Below are positions 19,300 to 28,330 of a DNA stretch of 64,000 nt, one piece after another. Positions within the stretch are counted from its first letter, which is position 1, and every line of letters begins with the position of its first letter. The stretch is from CAVXXB01 sp963765585 (GTDB lineage Bacteria; Calditrichota; Calditrichia; JAJRVZ01): contig CAVXXB010000022.1 in NCBI GenBank assembly GCA_963765585.1, forward strand, positions 1-64,000. The letters run 5' to 3'. The notes beneath the pieces were generated by a model, which saw nothing but the letters and a program-made list of their open reading frames with translations, was not told where the DNA came from and made no database searches. The translations under genes and the position numbers were made by a program.

Positions 19300-22200
19300 T
19301 TAATTGATACTATTCAATATATTTTTAGCAAAACTAATTTGATCATTTTTTTCCTTACCAACTAACTGTACCTGCACACCCAGATTATCTGCATCACCAA
19401 TAAAACGCACATTTCCTTTTTTATCGTTCATGAGTGCCGGCAGAATGTTTTTAAAAAAATGGTCGTCTTCCTTCGCCTGCTCGGCAAAGTCAATTCTCAT
19501 CATATTACCTTTCAAGGCAATCCGCGATGCAAACATTTTTCCCGCCAGAATTTTTAGTTCAATTGCATCAATTAAACGAATAATTGAATCCGGTACCGGG
19601 CCGAACCGGTCCCGGAGTTCATCTTTCATTTTTTCAAGATCATCCAGATTCCGAAAATTTACCATGCGGTGATAAATTGTAATTCTTTCGACCTCACTAA
19701 ATATATAATCAGCAGGAATTACCAGATCAAAATCCACATCCAGTTTTGGATCTGTATAGTGATCAGGAACAGCTTCAGTTGCTGCGATTTCGGTTTTATT
19801 CTTAATGGACGAAACACTTTCCTCCAGCAATTTACAATAGAGATCAAATCCAACGGCTTGTATGTTGCCACTTTGTTCCTTACCAAGAATATTTCCGATG
19901 CCCCGGATTTCCATATCACGTAAGGCCACTTTAAAACCGGAACCCAGATCGGTAAAATCCTGAATGGCCCGTAATCGTTTTTGCGCCAGTCCGGATAGCC
20001 TGGTACTTGAATGAACAATCAGATATGCATAGGCCTGTTCAGATGCTCTGCCAACCCGTCCCCGTAATTGATATAACTGGGACAGCCCAAATCGTTGGGC
20101 ATGATCAATAATAATGGTGTTTACATTGGGGATATCCAATCCATTCTCAATAATCATGGTCGAAATCAATATATCATATTTCTTATGAATAAAATCCATC
20201 ATTATATTTTCCAGCTGTTTTTCCGGCAGCTGACCATGGGCAACCGCTATTTTCGCATGCGGCAATATATCCTCCAAAATGCGTCGTACCCCATCGATCG
20301 TGTTAACTCGATTATGAACAAAATATACCTGTCCGCCTCGCTCAAGTTCCCGGTTTACAACATTGCGAATCAAATCATCTTCCCATTCGTGTATTTCAGT
20401 GATGACCGGCAAGCGGTTTCTGGGTGGGGTTTCTATATGAGAAAGATCGCGGGCACCCATTAATGCCATGTGCAATGTTCGTGGAATTGGTGTAGCCGAC
20501 ATTGCCAGCACATCCACCATGACCCGCATTTGTTTTAGTCTTTCTTTATGCTTTACACCAAATCTCTGTTCCTCATCGATAACCAGAAGCCCCAGATCTT
20601 TAAATTTTACATCTTCAGATAAAAGACGGTGGGTTCCGATGACCACATCAATCGTGCCATCCTTTAGTTTTTCTATTGCTTCACGTTGTTTTTTGGGGGT
20701 GCGAAAACGCGATAACATCTCTATGTGTACCGGGAATTCCTGCATCCGTTCGCAAAATGTCTGATAGTGCTGGTGAGCCAGGATGGTTGTAGGTACCAGT
20801 AATGCCACCTGGCGGCCATCCATCACGACTTTAAATGCTGCACGCAGAGCCACTTCGGTTTTACCATACCCCACATCTCCACAAAGCAGCCGGTCCATAG
20901 GGGCATCACTTTGCAGATCAATTTTTACCTCATTGATCGATCTGGCCTGGTCTTCTGTCTCTTCATAGGGGAAGGATGCTTCAAGTTCTCTTTGCCAATG
21001 TGTGTCATCGGAAAATGAATGTCCCTTATGAAATTTCCTGGCCGCGTTTACCTGAATGAGTTCGCCGGCAATTTTTTCAATGGATTCTTTCGTCCGTTGC
21101 TTTAACCTCTCCCATTCCCCGGTGCGCAAGCGCGTCAGTTTTGGTATTACATCATCATCAGAGGCAAACTTTTGCACCCGGTTCAGCCGGTCCACACTTA
21201 CAAATAGTGAATCGCCTTCATCGTAAACAACTTTGATACATTCGCGTCTGGAACTACCCGCCTCGATGGTCTCTAACCCCTTATACTGACCGATACCATA
21301 ATCAATATGAACGATGTAGTCATTTACACTGAGGGCATTCAGACTGCGTAAATATTCCCCATTACGAAATCGCTTATAGGTGCGTCGCTTTTTAAAGCGA
21401 TCATATAGTTCATGATCGGTTATAACATGCAGATTTTCCTCTTTAAAGATAAATCCATTGTGCAGCGCACCAACCATAATAATTGCCAGATCATCAAGTC
21501 CTTCTTCTTCGAGGATCTCTCTAATCCGGTCTTCCTGTGGACGGGAATCACATTGAATGACAACCGTATTTTTTTCAGTGGCCTGATTTTTAAGATAACT
21601 GAAAAAGCGACCGAGGTGTCCGGCAAAAGTGGGTGGCGAAGTACTATTGATATGATAGACCGGTATATCTTTATTTTGTATCAGATCAAAGCGGATTTGC
21701 GGATATTTCTCCAGATGCGTTTGCATTTCTTTCAGTGACAGATATCTTTGATCCGGTTTTTGAGGAAACACATTTGCATCAAGTTGCTGTTGATACGCCG
21801 CCGCGATTTGTTGATGAAATTCTTTGGCCTTTTCCTGGATGAGCGGATAATCTTCTATGACAAAGACGGCTTTACTATCCAGGTAGTCAAAAAAGGAAAC
21901 GGACTGATCGCTCTCCTGTCGTGGTAAAATACTGATTTCATCTATCTCTTCAATCGAACGCTGAGATACTACATTAAAGCTGCGGATGGATTCTATCACA
22001 TTGCCAAAAAATTCGATGCGAACCGGATCATCATTGGTCCAGGGATAGACATCGATGATCCCACCGCGGACGGCCAGATGTCCGACATCTTCCACCACTT
22101 CACATCGTTCATACCCTGCCGACACCAATCCGGAAACCAGGGTATCGAAAGGAATATCTTCACTTTTTCTTAGATGAAACTGATGATCGACAAAATCTTC

Positions 22201-22593
22201 CGCTGTGGGTAAATGTTGAAGAATTCCCTGATGTGTGGCGACCACGATCCCGGAATCATTATTCAACAGATTGAGCTGTGTCTCCATGCGCAGACGAACC
22301 AGGGAGGGGTTGGCGTCCAGGTCTTCATAGGGTGCGGATTCTGACGCGGGGAAAAAAGATACCTTACCGGAATCCAGTAATAATAACAAATCATCATGCA
22401 ATCGTTCGGCCGAATCAAGATCAGAACTGAGAAAGATAATCCACTTATCTAATTTTTCAACCAGATATGAATTAAAGACAGAGCGTAATGATCCACTTAC
22501 ACCGGTAATCTGAATTTTATCACCCGGCTTATCCGGACAGGCAAATTCCTTTAGATAATAACTATTATATATACGATTTTTTATTTTTTCCAT
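19300..22593 (-). CDS. mfd: Transcription-repair coupling factor Mfd
   Basis: A 1,097-residue superfamily 2 translocase that removes RNA polymerase stalled at lesions and recruits UvrA. The N-terminal UvrB-like module (FPASESAPYEDLDANPSLV) is followed by the RNA polymerase-interacting domain (about 410-480, NDYIVHIDYGIGQYKGLE). The translocase motor has Walker A GDVGYGKT at about 572-579, motif II DEEQ at about 672-675, SATPIPRTLHMAL and the motif VI region GRVGRASEQAYAYL. The TRCF C-terminal domain occupies about the last 120 residues. Length is normal for the family. Its start codon directly follows the stop of the TPR gene, with no base between, so the two are co-translated. Confidence 0.96.
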   Translation of the reverse strand: MEKIKNRIYNSYYLKEFACPDKPGDKIQITGVSGSLRSVFNSYLVEKLDKWIIFLSSDLDSAERLHDDLLLLLDSGKVSFFPASESAPYEDLDANPSLVRLRMETQLNLLNNDSGIVVATHQGILQHLPTAEDFVDHQFHLRKSEDIPFDTLVSGLVSAGYERCEVVEDVGHLAVRGGIIDVYPWTNDDPVRIEFFGNVIESIRSFNVVSQRSIEEIDEISILPRQESDQSVSFFDYLDSKAVFVIEDYPLIQEKAKEFHQQIAAAYQQQLDANVFPQKPDQRYLSLKEMQTHLEKYPQIRFDLIQNKDIPVYHINSTSPPTFAGHLGRFFSYLKNQATEKNTVVIQCDSRPQEDRIREILEEEGLDDLAIIMVGALHNGFIFKEENLHVITDHELYDRFKKRRTYKRFRNGEYLRSLNALSVNDYIVHIDYGIGQYKGLETIEAGSSRRECIKVVYDEGDSLFVSVDRLNRVQKFASDDDVIPKLTRLRTGEWERLKQRTKESIEKIAGELIQVNAARKFHKGHSFSDDTHWQRELEASFPYEETEDQARSINEVKIDLQSDAPMDRLLCGDVGYGKTEVALRAAFKVVMDGRQVALLVPTTILAHQHYQTFCERMQEFPVHIEMLSRFRTPKKQREAIEKLKDGTIDVVIGTHRLLSEDVKFKDLGLLVIDEEQRFGVKHKERLKQMRVMVDVLAMSATPIPRTLHMALMGARDLSHIETPPRNRLPVITEIHEWEDDLIRNVVNRELERGGQVYFVHNRVNTIDGVRRILEDILPHAKIAVAHGQLPEKQLENIMMDFIHKKYDILISTMIIENGLDIPNVNTIIIDHAQRFGLSQLYQLRGRVGRASEQAYAYLIVHSSTRLSGLAQKRLRAIQDFTDLGSGFKVALRDMEIRGIGNILGKEQSGNIQAVGFDLYCKLLEESVSSIKNKTEIAATEAVPDHYTDPKLDVDFDLVIPADYIFSEVERITIYHRMVNFRNLDDLEKMKDELRDRFGPVPDSIIRLIDAIELKILAGKMFASRIALKGNMMRIDFAEQAKEDDHFFKNILPALMNDKKGNVRFIGDADNLGVQVQLVGKEKNDQISFAKNILNSIN

Positions 22594-23470
22594 TTATTCG
22601 CTTTTCTCAGGTGTCGACTGAGATGATTCACCGGGTTCAGAATTTGCCAGGGCGTTCAATTCATCATGATATCTGCCCTTAGGAAAGGCAGCGGATATTT
22701 CCGCCTGATATTTTAAAAAAATGTCTTTTCTGCCCAGATAAAAATATGATGCGGCTGTTAAAAATCCGACACTCTCCCTGTCAAAAAAGTTTTGATCTTT
22801 CTCAATGATCTTTTCACAAAGAGAAATCACATTCAGATAGTTTTTTGCACGGAATTCCAGGAATGCCAGGCCAAAAAGAGCCCCTGCGTGGCGATGATTA
22901 TCAGGTTTGGCTGTCAGAATTCGTTCAAAATATTTTCGTGAATTATCCAGACTTTCAAGATAGTAATTGATAAAGCCAAGATAAAACAAGGTTGATAAAT
23001 GATATCCCTGATCATTTTTTTCAAAAAAACTATCGATTTCCATAAAATATGGGAAGGCAAGATCATATCGCCCCTGGATAAAATATAATTTGCCCAATTC
23101 GAATTTAACATATTGCTGTTTGTCGTCATCACTGTTGAGTGAAATCGATTGGGCTAAATATTTTTCAGCCAGGATCAGATTATTGGATCCCAGGTAGGCA
23201 TACCCCAGCATTCGGTATACATCATCCATGGCTTTATAGTCCGGATCATATGTATATACGTTCTCAGATGCTTCAATAGCTTTATCATAGTCTTTCTCAT
23301 AATAATACACCCAGTCTCAGTTCTGCCCAGATAATGGCGCGATCGGCGTTGCTTTCCACGTTGTTATATGCCTGGAAATACATCAACCGGGCATTTTTAT
23401 ATTCTTTCTTCTCCAGGTGATGTCTGGCTTTCTCCAGTGTTTCTTTATAGTTATGTGCTGTCTTTGACAT
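22594..23470 (-). CDS. TPR protein upstream of mfd (one frameshift)
   Basis: The first open part reads MSKTAHNYKETLEKARHHLE from an ATG at 23470 (GAAGGG upstream) and then stops; the long open frame continues from 23310 (VYYYEKDYDKAIEASENVY). A one-base insertion in the CCC run at about 23309-23312 explains the break: WAELRL should join VYYYEKD directly. The repaired product is about 291 residues and all TPR-like helices (AIEASENVYTYDPDYKAM, LAEKYLAQSISLNSDD, RKYFERILTAKPDNHRHAGAL), with an acidic tail. It has no signal peptide. Its stop abuts the mfd start. Function unknown beyond protein-protein scaffolding. Confidence 0.8.
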
Positions 23471-23504
23471 GCTATTTTTACCCTTCTAAGATATTAAATA
23501 CCGG

Positions 23505-23570
23505 GTTGGGAACTGGGAACCGGGAATTAGGAAGGCTAAAATAAATAGTCCAAGTTCCGAGTTCCAAATT
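23505..23570. repeat. Inverted pair of GGGAACT-type heptamer tracts
   Basis: In the 228-base divergent gap between the TPR gene and the lipoamide dehydrogenase gene, the left arm reads TGGGAAC, TGGGAAC, CGGGAAT, TAGGAAG. The right arm (23549-23570) read in reverse is TTTGGAACTCGGAACTTGGA. The spacer is about 15 bases, so a tight hairpin is possible. Unlike most members of the family, this one lies between two start codons. Confidence 0.65.
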
Positions 23571-23698
23571 ATATTAAATTAAAAACAACTTATCATTATC
23601 ATATTTAAGATATCAACTCTCATTTCTTGACTTTTAAGTGAAGAATCCTAAATTTAATTAATTTTTCTGCTAACACTAAAAAAATTTTAGGAGTTCTA

Positions 23699-25090
23699 AT
23701 GGATCAAACATATGATGTTGCAGTGATTGGTTCGGGTCCGGGTGGTTATGTGGCAGCCATACGCGCATCTCAACTCAAATTAAAGACTGTCCTTATTGAA
23801 CGTGAAAACCTGGGTGGGATCTGTCTTAACTGGGGATGTATACCCACCAAAGCCTTATTAAAAAGCGCAGAGACTTACGCGCTCATGCAGCACGTAGACG
23901 AGTTTGGCTTAACGGCAACCAATATTTCACACGATTTTAAAAAAATTATTGAACGTAGCCGCAAGGTAGCGGATATCAATTCCAAAGGCGTCGAATTTTT
24001 GATGAAAAAAAATAAAATTGATGTGGTTAAAGGACAGGCGCAGATACTAAAATCCGGTAGTATTGAGGTTACTGAAAATAAAAGTAAAAAATCTATAAAT
24101 GCAAAACACATCATTGTTGCCACCGGTGGACGGCCGCGTACGATTCCGGGTATTGAATTTGATGGTAAGCAAATAATCGAATATCGCAAGGCAATGTCTC
24201 TTGAGAAACAGCCAAAATCAATGATAATAATCGGCGCCGGCGCGATCGGTGTTGAATTCGCTTATTTTTATAATGAACTGGGTACTGAAATTACCATGAT
24301 CGAAATGCTTGATCAGATTTTACCGATTGAGGATAAGGAAATATCAGATATTTTAGCCAGGAGTTTTAAAAAGAAAAAAATTGCCGTTCATACATCAACC
24401 CGGGTGGAAAACATTGCCAAAAAGGGAAAGAATGTAGAGGTAACCATTTCAAAAGCCGGAAAAGAAGAGAAAATTACCGCTGAGGTTGCACTGGTGGCCA
24501 TTGGTATTCAGGGTAATAGTGAAAACATGGGACTAGAAGAGGCCGGTGTCACTATCGAAAAAGGTTTTATAAAGGTGAATGAATGGTATCAAACCAGCGC
24601 TAATGGTATATATGCCATCGGTGATATTGTAGGGCCGCCGCTTTTGGCACATGTCGCATCACATGAAGCCATAATTTGTGTAGAAAAAATTGCCGGTGTG
24701 GAAACCCATCCTCTGGATTATGACAGCATTCCGGGTTGCACCTACTGTCAGCCCCAGGTGGCGAGCATCGGACTTACTGAAGCCAAAGCCCGCGAAGAAG
24801 GCTATGAATTAAAGATCGGGAAATTCCCATATTCGGCTTCAGGAAAGGCGCGCGCTATTGGCGAACGTGACGGTACTGTTAAATTAATCTTTGATAAAAA
24901 ATACGGCGAATTGCTTGGTGCTCATATTATTGGCGCCGAAGCAACGGAATTGATCGCCGAGTTGGGTATGGCGAAATCTCTTGAGAGCACATCTGTTGAA
25001 CTGGCCAAAACGATTCATGCGCATCCCACACTGTCCGAAATGATCATGGAAGCAGCCGCTGCAGCAGATGGTGAAGCGATCCATATTTAG
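23699..25090 (+). CDS. lpdA: Dihydrolipoamide dehydrogenase (E3)
   Basis: A 463-residue flavoprotein that reoxidises the lipoyl groups of 2-oxoacid dehydrogenases and passes electrons to NAD. FAD site GSGPGG at 11-16; redox disulfide Cys42-Cys47 within GGICLNWGCIPTK; NAD site GAGAIGVEFA near 180; second FAD motif GIYAIGDI near 300; catalytic His442-Glu447 in HAHPTLSE near the end. Length and motifs are complete. AGGAG lies six bases upstream of the ATG. It heads the plus-strand group that supplies lipoate attachment (LipB), E1 and E2, though 282 bases of repeats separate it from lipB. Confidence 0.96.
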   Translation: MDQTYDVAVIGSGPGGYVAAIRASQLKLKTVLIERENLGGICLNWGCIPTKALLKSAETYALMQHVDEFGLTATNISHDFKKIIERSRKVADINSKGVEFLMKKNKIDVVKGQAQILKSGSIEVTENKSKKSINAKHIIVATGGRPRTIPGIEFDGKQIIEYRKAMSLEKQPKSMIIIGAGAIGVEFAYFYNELGTEITMIEMLDQILPIEDKEISDILARSFKKKKIAVHTSTRVENIAKKGKNVEVTISKAGKEEKITAEVALVAIGIQGNSENMGLEEAGVTIEKGFIKVNEWYQTSANGIYAIGDIVGPPLLAHVASHEAIICVEKIAGVETHPLDYDSIPGCTYCQPQVASIGLTEAKAREEGYELKIGKFPYSASGKARAIGERDGTVKLIFDKKYGELLGAHIIGAEATELIAELGMAKSLESTSVELAKTIHAHPTLSEMIMEAAAAADGEAIHI

Positions 25091-25107
25091 TTACAAAGCA
25101 ACACAGA

Positions 25108-25221
25108 ATAAAAGTCCCTAAGCGCCTTAGTCCCTATGTCCCTAAAACAAGGCACAGAGGCACAAAGGGAATTGAAATCAGCATTTGGTTTTTGCTGTAG
25201 GGAACGGTCTGAGACCGTTCC
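25108..25221. repeat. Composite repeat (AGTCCCTA units, GGCACAGAGGCACAAAG) and a 21-bp palindrome
   Basis: The 282-base gap after lpdA carries 8-bp-type units (AGTCCCTA, AGTCCCTA, TGTCCCTA; 25113-25145), then AAGGCACAGAGGCACAAAG at 25149-25167. The same two modules occur in the same order on the minus strand at 55492-55351. Separately, GGAACGGTCT-G-AGACCGTTCC at 25201-25221 is a perfect palindrome with 10-base arms. No run of T follows, so it is not a standard intrinsic terminator. Confidence 0.7.
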
Positions 25222-25372
25222 GTTTACCTTAAGTATAAGAAAGTTAAAACCGCAGAATTTCGAACAGAGAAAGTAAAAAATACTTCAAAATTTATAATTC
25301 GATATTCGATATTATTACTTTTAACCGGCTCGGTGTTCTCTGAGGTTAATTGAAGTAAACGGAGCGATATAC

Positions 25373-26044
25373 TTGCATAACGTGACGCTGATAAAGACCG
25401 GAATATCCAACTACCGGGAAATGTGGGATATTCAGAAACAACTGCATAATGAAGTCGTGAAGGATGAAAATAAGCAATATCTGATCATCACGGAACACAG
25501 ACCGGTGATTACAATCGGAAAATCGGGTAGTAAAAGTAATTTGCTTGCCGATCCCGGGTATCTTAAAACCCAGGGAATTGAAGTTGTGGAAAATGACCGC
25601 GGTGGTGATATCACATATCATGGTCCCGGACAGATCGTCGGCTATCCCATTTTGGATCTGGCCCGGTTTAAAAAAGATATTCACTGGTATTTACGCACGC
25701 TTGAAGAGATTATCATTCAAACTTTGTCCCATTTTAACCTTTCAGGCGAGCGTCAGGATAATCTGACCGGTGTCTGGATAAAAAATCAAAAAATTTGTGC
25801 CATCGGTGTAAAAACGTCGCGCTGGGTAACCATGCATGGTTTTGCACTAAATGTACAGACAAATCTTGAACATTTTAAAATGATTGTGCCATGCGGAATA
25901 AGCGGCAAGGGCGTTACCTCAATTTCTTCTGAATTGGGAAATACAATTGATATAAAAAATGTTATTAATATACTTATAACAAAATTTGAGAATATATTCC
26001 AGGTCAATATTGTCCCTGGTAATATTCAAAAAGTAATAAGTTAA
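25373..26044 (+). CDS. lipB: Octanoyl-[acyl carrier protein]:protein octanoyltransferase LipB
   Basis: A 223-residue enzyme that moves octanoate from acyl carrier protein to the lipoyl domain of E2, the first step of protein lipoylation. The family motif RGGDITYHGPGQ lies at about 76-87; the acyl-thioester Cys is C174 in PCGISGKGVTS and the paired Lys is K147 in IGVKTSRWVT. The start is a TTG with GGAG nine bases upstream; I see no better ATG. It lies 16 bases upstream of the small Cys-rich gene and in the operon for the E1 and E2 that need lipoate. I see no lipA in the window. Confidence 0.93.
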   Translation: MHNVTLIKTGISNYREMWDIQKQLHNEVVKDENKQYLIITEHRPVITIGKSGSKSNLLADPGYLKTQGIEVVENDRGGDITYHGPGQIVGYPILDLARFKKDIHWYLRTLEEIIIQTLSHFNLSGERQDNLTGVWIKNQKICAIGVKTSRWVTMHGFALNVQTNLEHFKMIVPCGISGKGVTSISSELGNTIDIKNVINILITKFENIFQVNIVPGNIQKVIS

Positions 26045-26059
26045 AATAAAGAGATCGTC

Positions 26060-26254
26060 ATGAGTAAAAAAAATCAAGCCAAGTGCCCCTTGTTTCCGGA
26101 TGTTGTCTGCCCTCAGGGAGAAGAAGCGAGTGAAGCGTGCCAGGTAAGGGTCAATGGTGAATTTGATCCCGTGTTATATTTTCGCGATGAACTGGTCATT
26201 CATTGTGCAATCGCCCAAAGTCAGCCAAAACCGACCATCGCATTGGAAAAATAA
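26060..26254 (+). CDS. Small Cys-containing protein of unknown function
   Basis: A 64-residue ORF in the gap between lipB and the E1 gene, with 15 bases on one side and 11 on the other, so it fits the operon exactly and is unlikely to be chance. It has four cysteines (CPLFPDVVCPQG, EACQV, IHCAI), enough to bind a zinc ion or iron-sulfur cluster, and no signal peptide. The C-terminal 15 residues are basic and Pro-rich. I do not recognise a family. Position suggests a link to lipoylation or the 2-oxoacid dehydrogenase complex; that is inference only. Confidence 0.6.
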   Translation: MSKKNQAKCPLFPDVVCPQGEEASEACQVRVNGEFDPVLYFRDELVIHCAIAQSQPKPTIALEK

Positions 26255-26265
26255 AATCAGGATCC

Positions 26266-28290
26266 ATGGGTTCAAAAAAAAATACCTCAACATTATCCAG
26301 CAAAAATCTGCTTGCATTATTTGAGAACATGCTGACAAGCCGGTATATGGATGAAAAGATGCTTATCATGTTAAAACAGGGTAAGAGTTTTTTCCATATT
26401 GGTGCCGCAGGTCATGAAGCAATTCAAACCGCAATGTCCTTTGCAATGAAACCAGGTTATGACTGGGCCTATCCTTATTACCGTGATCTCGCTTTTGTTT
26501 TACAATATGGTGTTACAACCAAAGAGGTGTTTCTAAATTTTCTGGCCAGGGTTGATGATCCCAGTTCCGGTGGACGCCAAATGTCCACACATTATGGAAA
26601 CAGAGAGAAAAAGATTGTGACGCAATCAAGTCCGACCGGAACACAGTTCCTTCAGGCGGTTGGGTGTGGTCTGGGCGCCGTCAAAGAAAAAACCAACGAA
26701 GTAGTATATGTTTCATCCGGGGAAGGCACCACCGCCCAGGGTGATTTTCATGAAGCACTTAACTGGGCTTCGCGTGACAAACTTCCCGTCATTTTTGTTA
26801 TCCAGAATAATAAATATGCCATTTCGGTTCATGTGAGTGAGCAACTGGCCGGAAGCTCGATTTTTAAAATTGGCGCCGGCTATGAGGGACTCAACCGGTT
26901 TCACGTTGATGGCACAGATTTACAGGCTTCTTACAAGATTGCCCAACAAGCAGTAGAACTTGCCAGATCCGGACAAGGCCCCAGCCTGATAGAAGCGGAT
27001 ACCGTCAGACTATTGCCCCATTCCAGCTCGGATTCAGATAAAAAGTATCGCAACAAACAGGAAATGGATAATGAAAAATCCAAAGATCCTGTTCTCAAAT
27101 TAGAAAATTATCTGGTAAAAAGTGATATTCTCACGGCTGAAGACATAGTTGCATTACGCGCCAAAGTTAAAGCGGGTATTGACCAGGCCGCAGATGAAGC
27201 AGACCAGGCCGAGCATCCCACAAAAGAATCCGTGTCGGATTTTGTGTTTGCCCCTGAAGATAATGGAAATGATCTGAAATTTGAGGTAAATGATGATCCG
27301 GGACAGGATGTAGTGCTTGTCGATGCCGTCAATCATGCGCTTAAAGAAGAAATGGCACACTCAGATAAGATGTTTGTGTTCGGTCAGGATGTGGCGGATA
27401 ATAAGGGGGGTGTTTTTACGGCCACTTCCGGAATTTCAACACAATTTGGTAATGAGCGTTGTTTCAATGCGCCCCTGGCGGAATCCAGCATTGTCGGTGT
27501 GGCCATCGGTATGGCGGTGCGTGGACTAAAACCAGTCGTCGAAATCCAGTTCGGTGATTATATCTGGACAGCGACCATGCAAATTCGTAATGAACTTACC
27601 ACTATTCGCTGGCGAAGCAATAACAACTGGGCCTGTCCGGTAATAATCCGGGTACCGGTTGGCGGGTATATTCATGGTGGGTTGTGTCACTCACAGAATA
27701 TTGAAGCATTTTTTAGCCACATGCCAGGGATAAAGATCGCATATCCATCCAGGGCAGATGATGCCAAAGGATTGTTAAAAACTGCTATTCGAAGTAGCGA
27801 TCCGGTATTATTTTTGGAACACAAGGGATTATACCGGCAAAGTTATGCGGCTGCTCCTGAACCGGGTGAAAACTTTCTGATACCCTTTGGTAAGGCTGCC
27901 ATCCGGCGCACGGGGGCAGATGCCACGATAGTCACTTATGGGGCATTGGTACAAAAATCACTGCTAGCCGCAACCACAATGCAGGAGCAAGGTCATGATA
28001 TCGAAGTAATTGATCTGCGCACCATTGTACCACTTGATATTCAAACCGTATTGCAATCCATCAAAAAAACTAATAAAGTGTTAATTGCACATGAAGATAG
28101 TATCTTCCAGGGGTTTGGTGCCGAAATTGCCGCACAAATCGCAGAACAAGCGTTTCAATATCTGGATGCACCTATTCGCAGACTGGCAGGTAAAGATGTA
28201 CCAATTGGCTTTAGTCCCGTCCTTGAAGCAACCACCTTACCACAAACGGAAGATATTATATCTGCAATTACAGACTTACTGGAGTATTAG
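26266..28290 (+). CDS. 2-oxoacid dehydrogenase E1, alpha and beta subunits fused
   Basis: A 674-residue thiamine-diphosphate enzyme. I start at the ATG at 26266 (AGGA eight bases upstream); an ORF open from 26203 would overlap the small gene before it. The alpha half (1-340) has the thiamine diphosphate/Mg motif GEGTTAQGDFHEALN at about 152 through NNKYAIS. The beta half (about 345-674) begins VVLVDAVNHALKEEM and contains FGQDVADNKGG, FNAPLAESSIVGVA, PVGGYIHGG and DPVLFLEHKGLYR. It decarboxylates a 2-oxoacid and acylates E2-bound lipoate. The alpha/beta fusion and the E2 type fit the branched-chain/2-oxoisovalerate family better than E. coli-type pyruvate E1, but substrate cannot be settled by eye. 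Confidence 0.92.
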   Translation: MGSKKNTSTLSSKNLLALFENMLTSRYMDEKMLIMLKQGKSFFHIGAAGHEAIQTAMSFAMKPGYDWAYPYYRDLAFVLQYGVTTKEVFLNFLARVDDPSSGGRQMSTHYGNREKKIVTQSSPTGTQFLQAVGCGLGAVKEKTNEVVYVSSGEGTTAQGDFHEALNWASRDKLPVIFVIQNNKYAISVHVSEQLAGSSIFKIGAGYEGLNRFHVDGTDLQASYKIAQQAVELARSGQGPSLIEADTVRLLPHSSSDSDKKYRNKQEMDNEKSKDPVLKLENYLVKSDILTAEDIVALRAKVKAGIDQAADEADQAEHPTKESVSDFVFAPEDNGNDLKFEVNDDPGQDVVLVDAVNHALKEEMAHSDKMFVFGQDVADNKGGVFTATSGISTQFGNERCFNAPLAESSIVGVAIGMAVRGLKPVVEIQFGDYIWTATMQIRNELTTIRWRSNNNWACPVIIRVPVGGYIHGGLCHSQNIEAFFSHMPGIKIAYPSRADDAKGLLKTAIRSSDPVLFLEHKGLYRQSYAAAPEPGENFLIPFGKAAIRRTGADATIVTYGALVQKSLLAATTMQEQGHDIEVIDLRTIVPLDIQTVLQSIKKTNKVLIAHEDSIFQGFGAEIAAQIAEQAFQYLDAPIRRLAGKDVPIGFSPVLEATTLPQTEDIISAITDLLEY

Positions 28291-28330
28291 AAAAATTATT
28301 GTTGATCTTTTAAATTAGAAAGAGGTTTCC

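Noticed and set aside
26203..26265. Upstream extension of the E1 fusion
   Set aside because: It would overlap the small gene at 26060-26254, and the ATG at 26266 has its own ribosome site and the expected family start.
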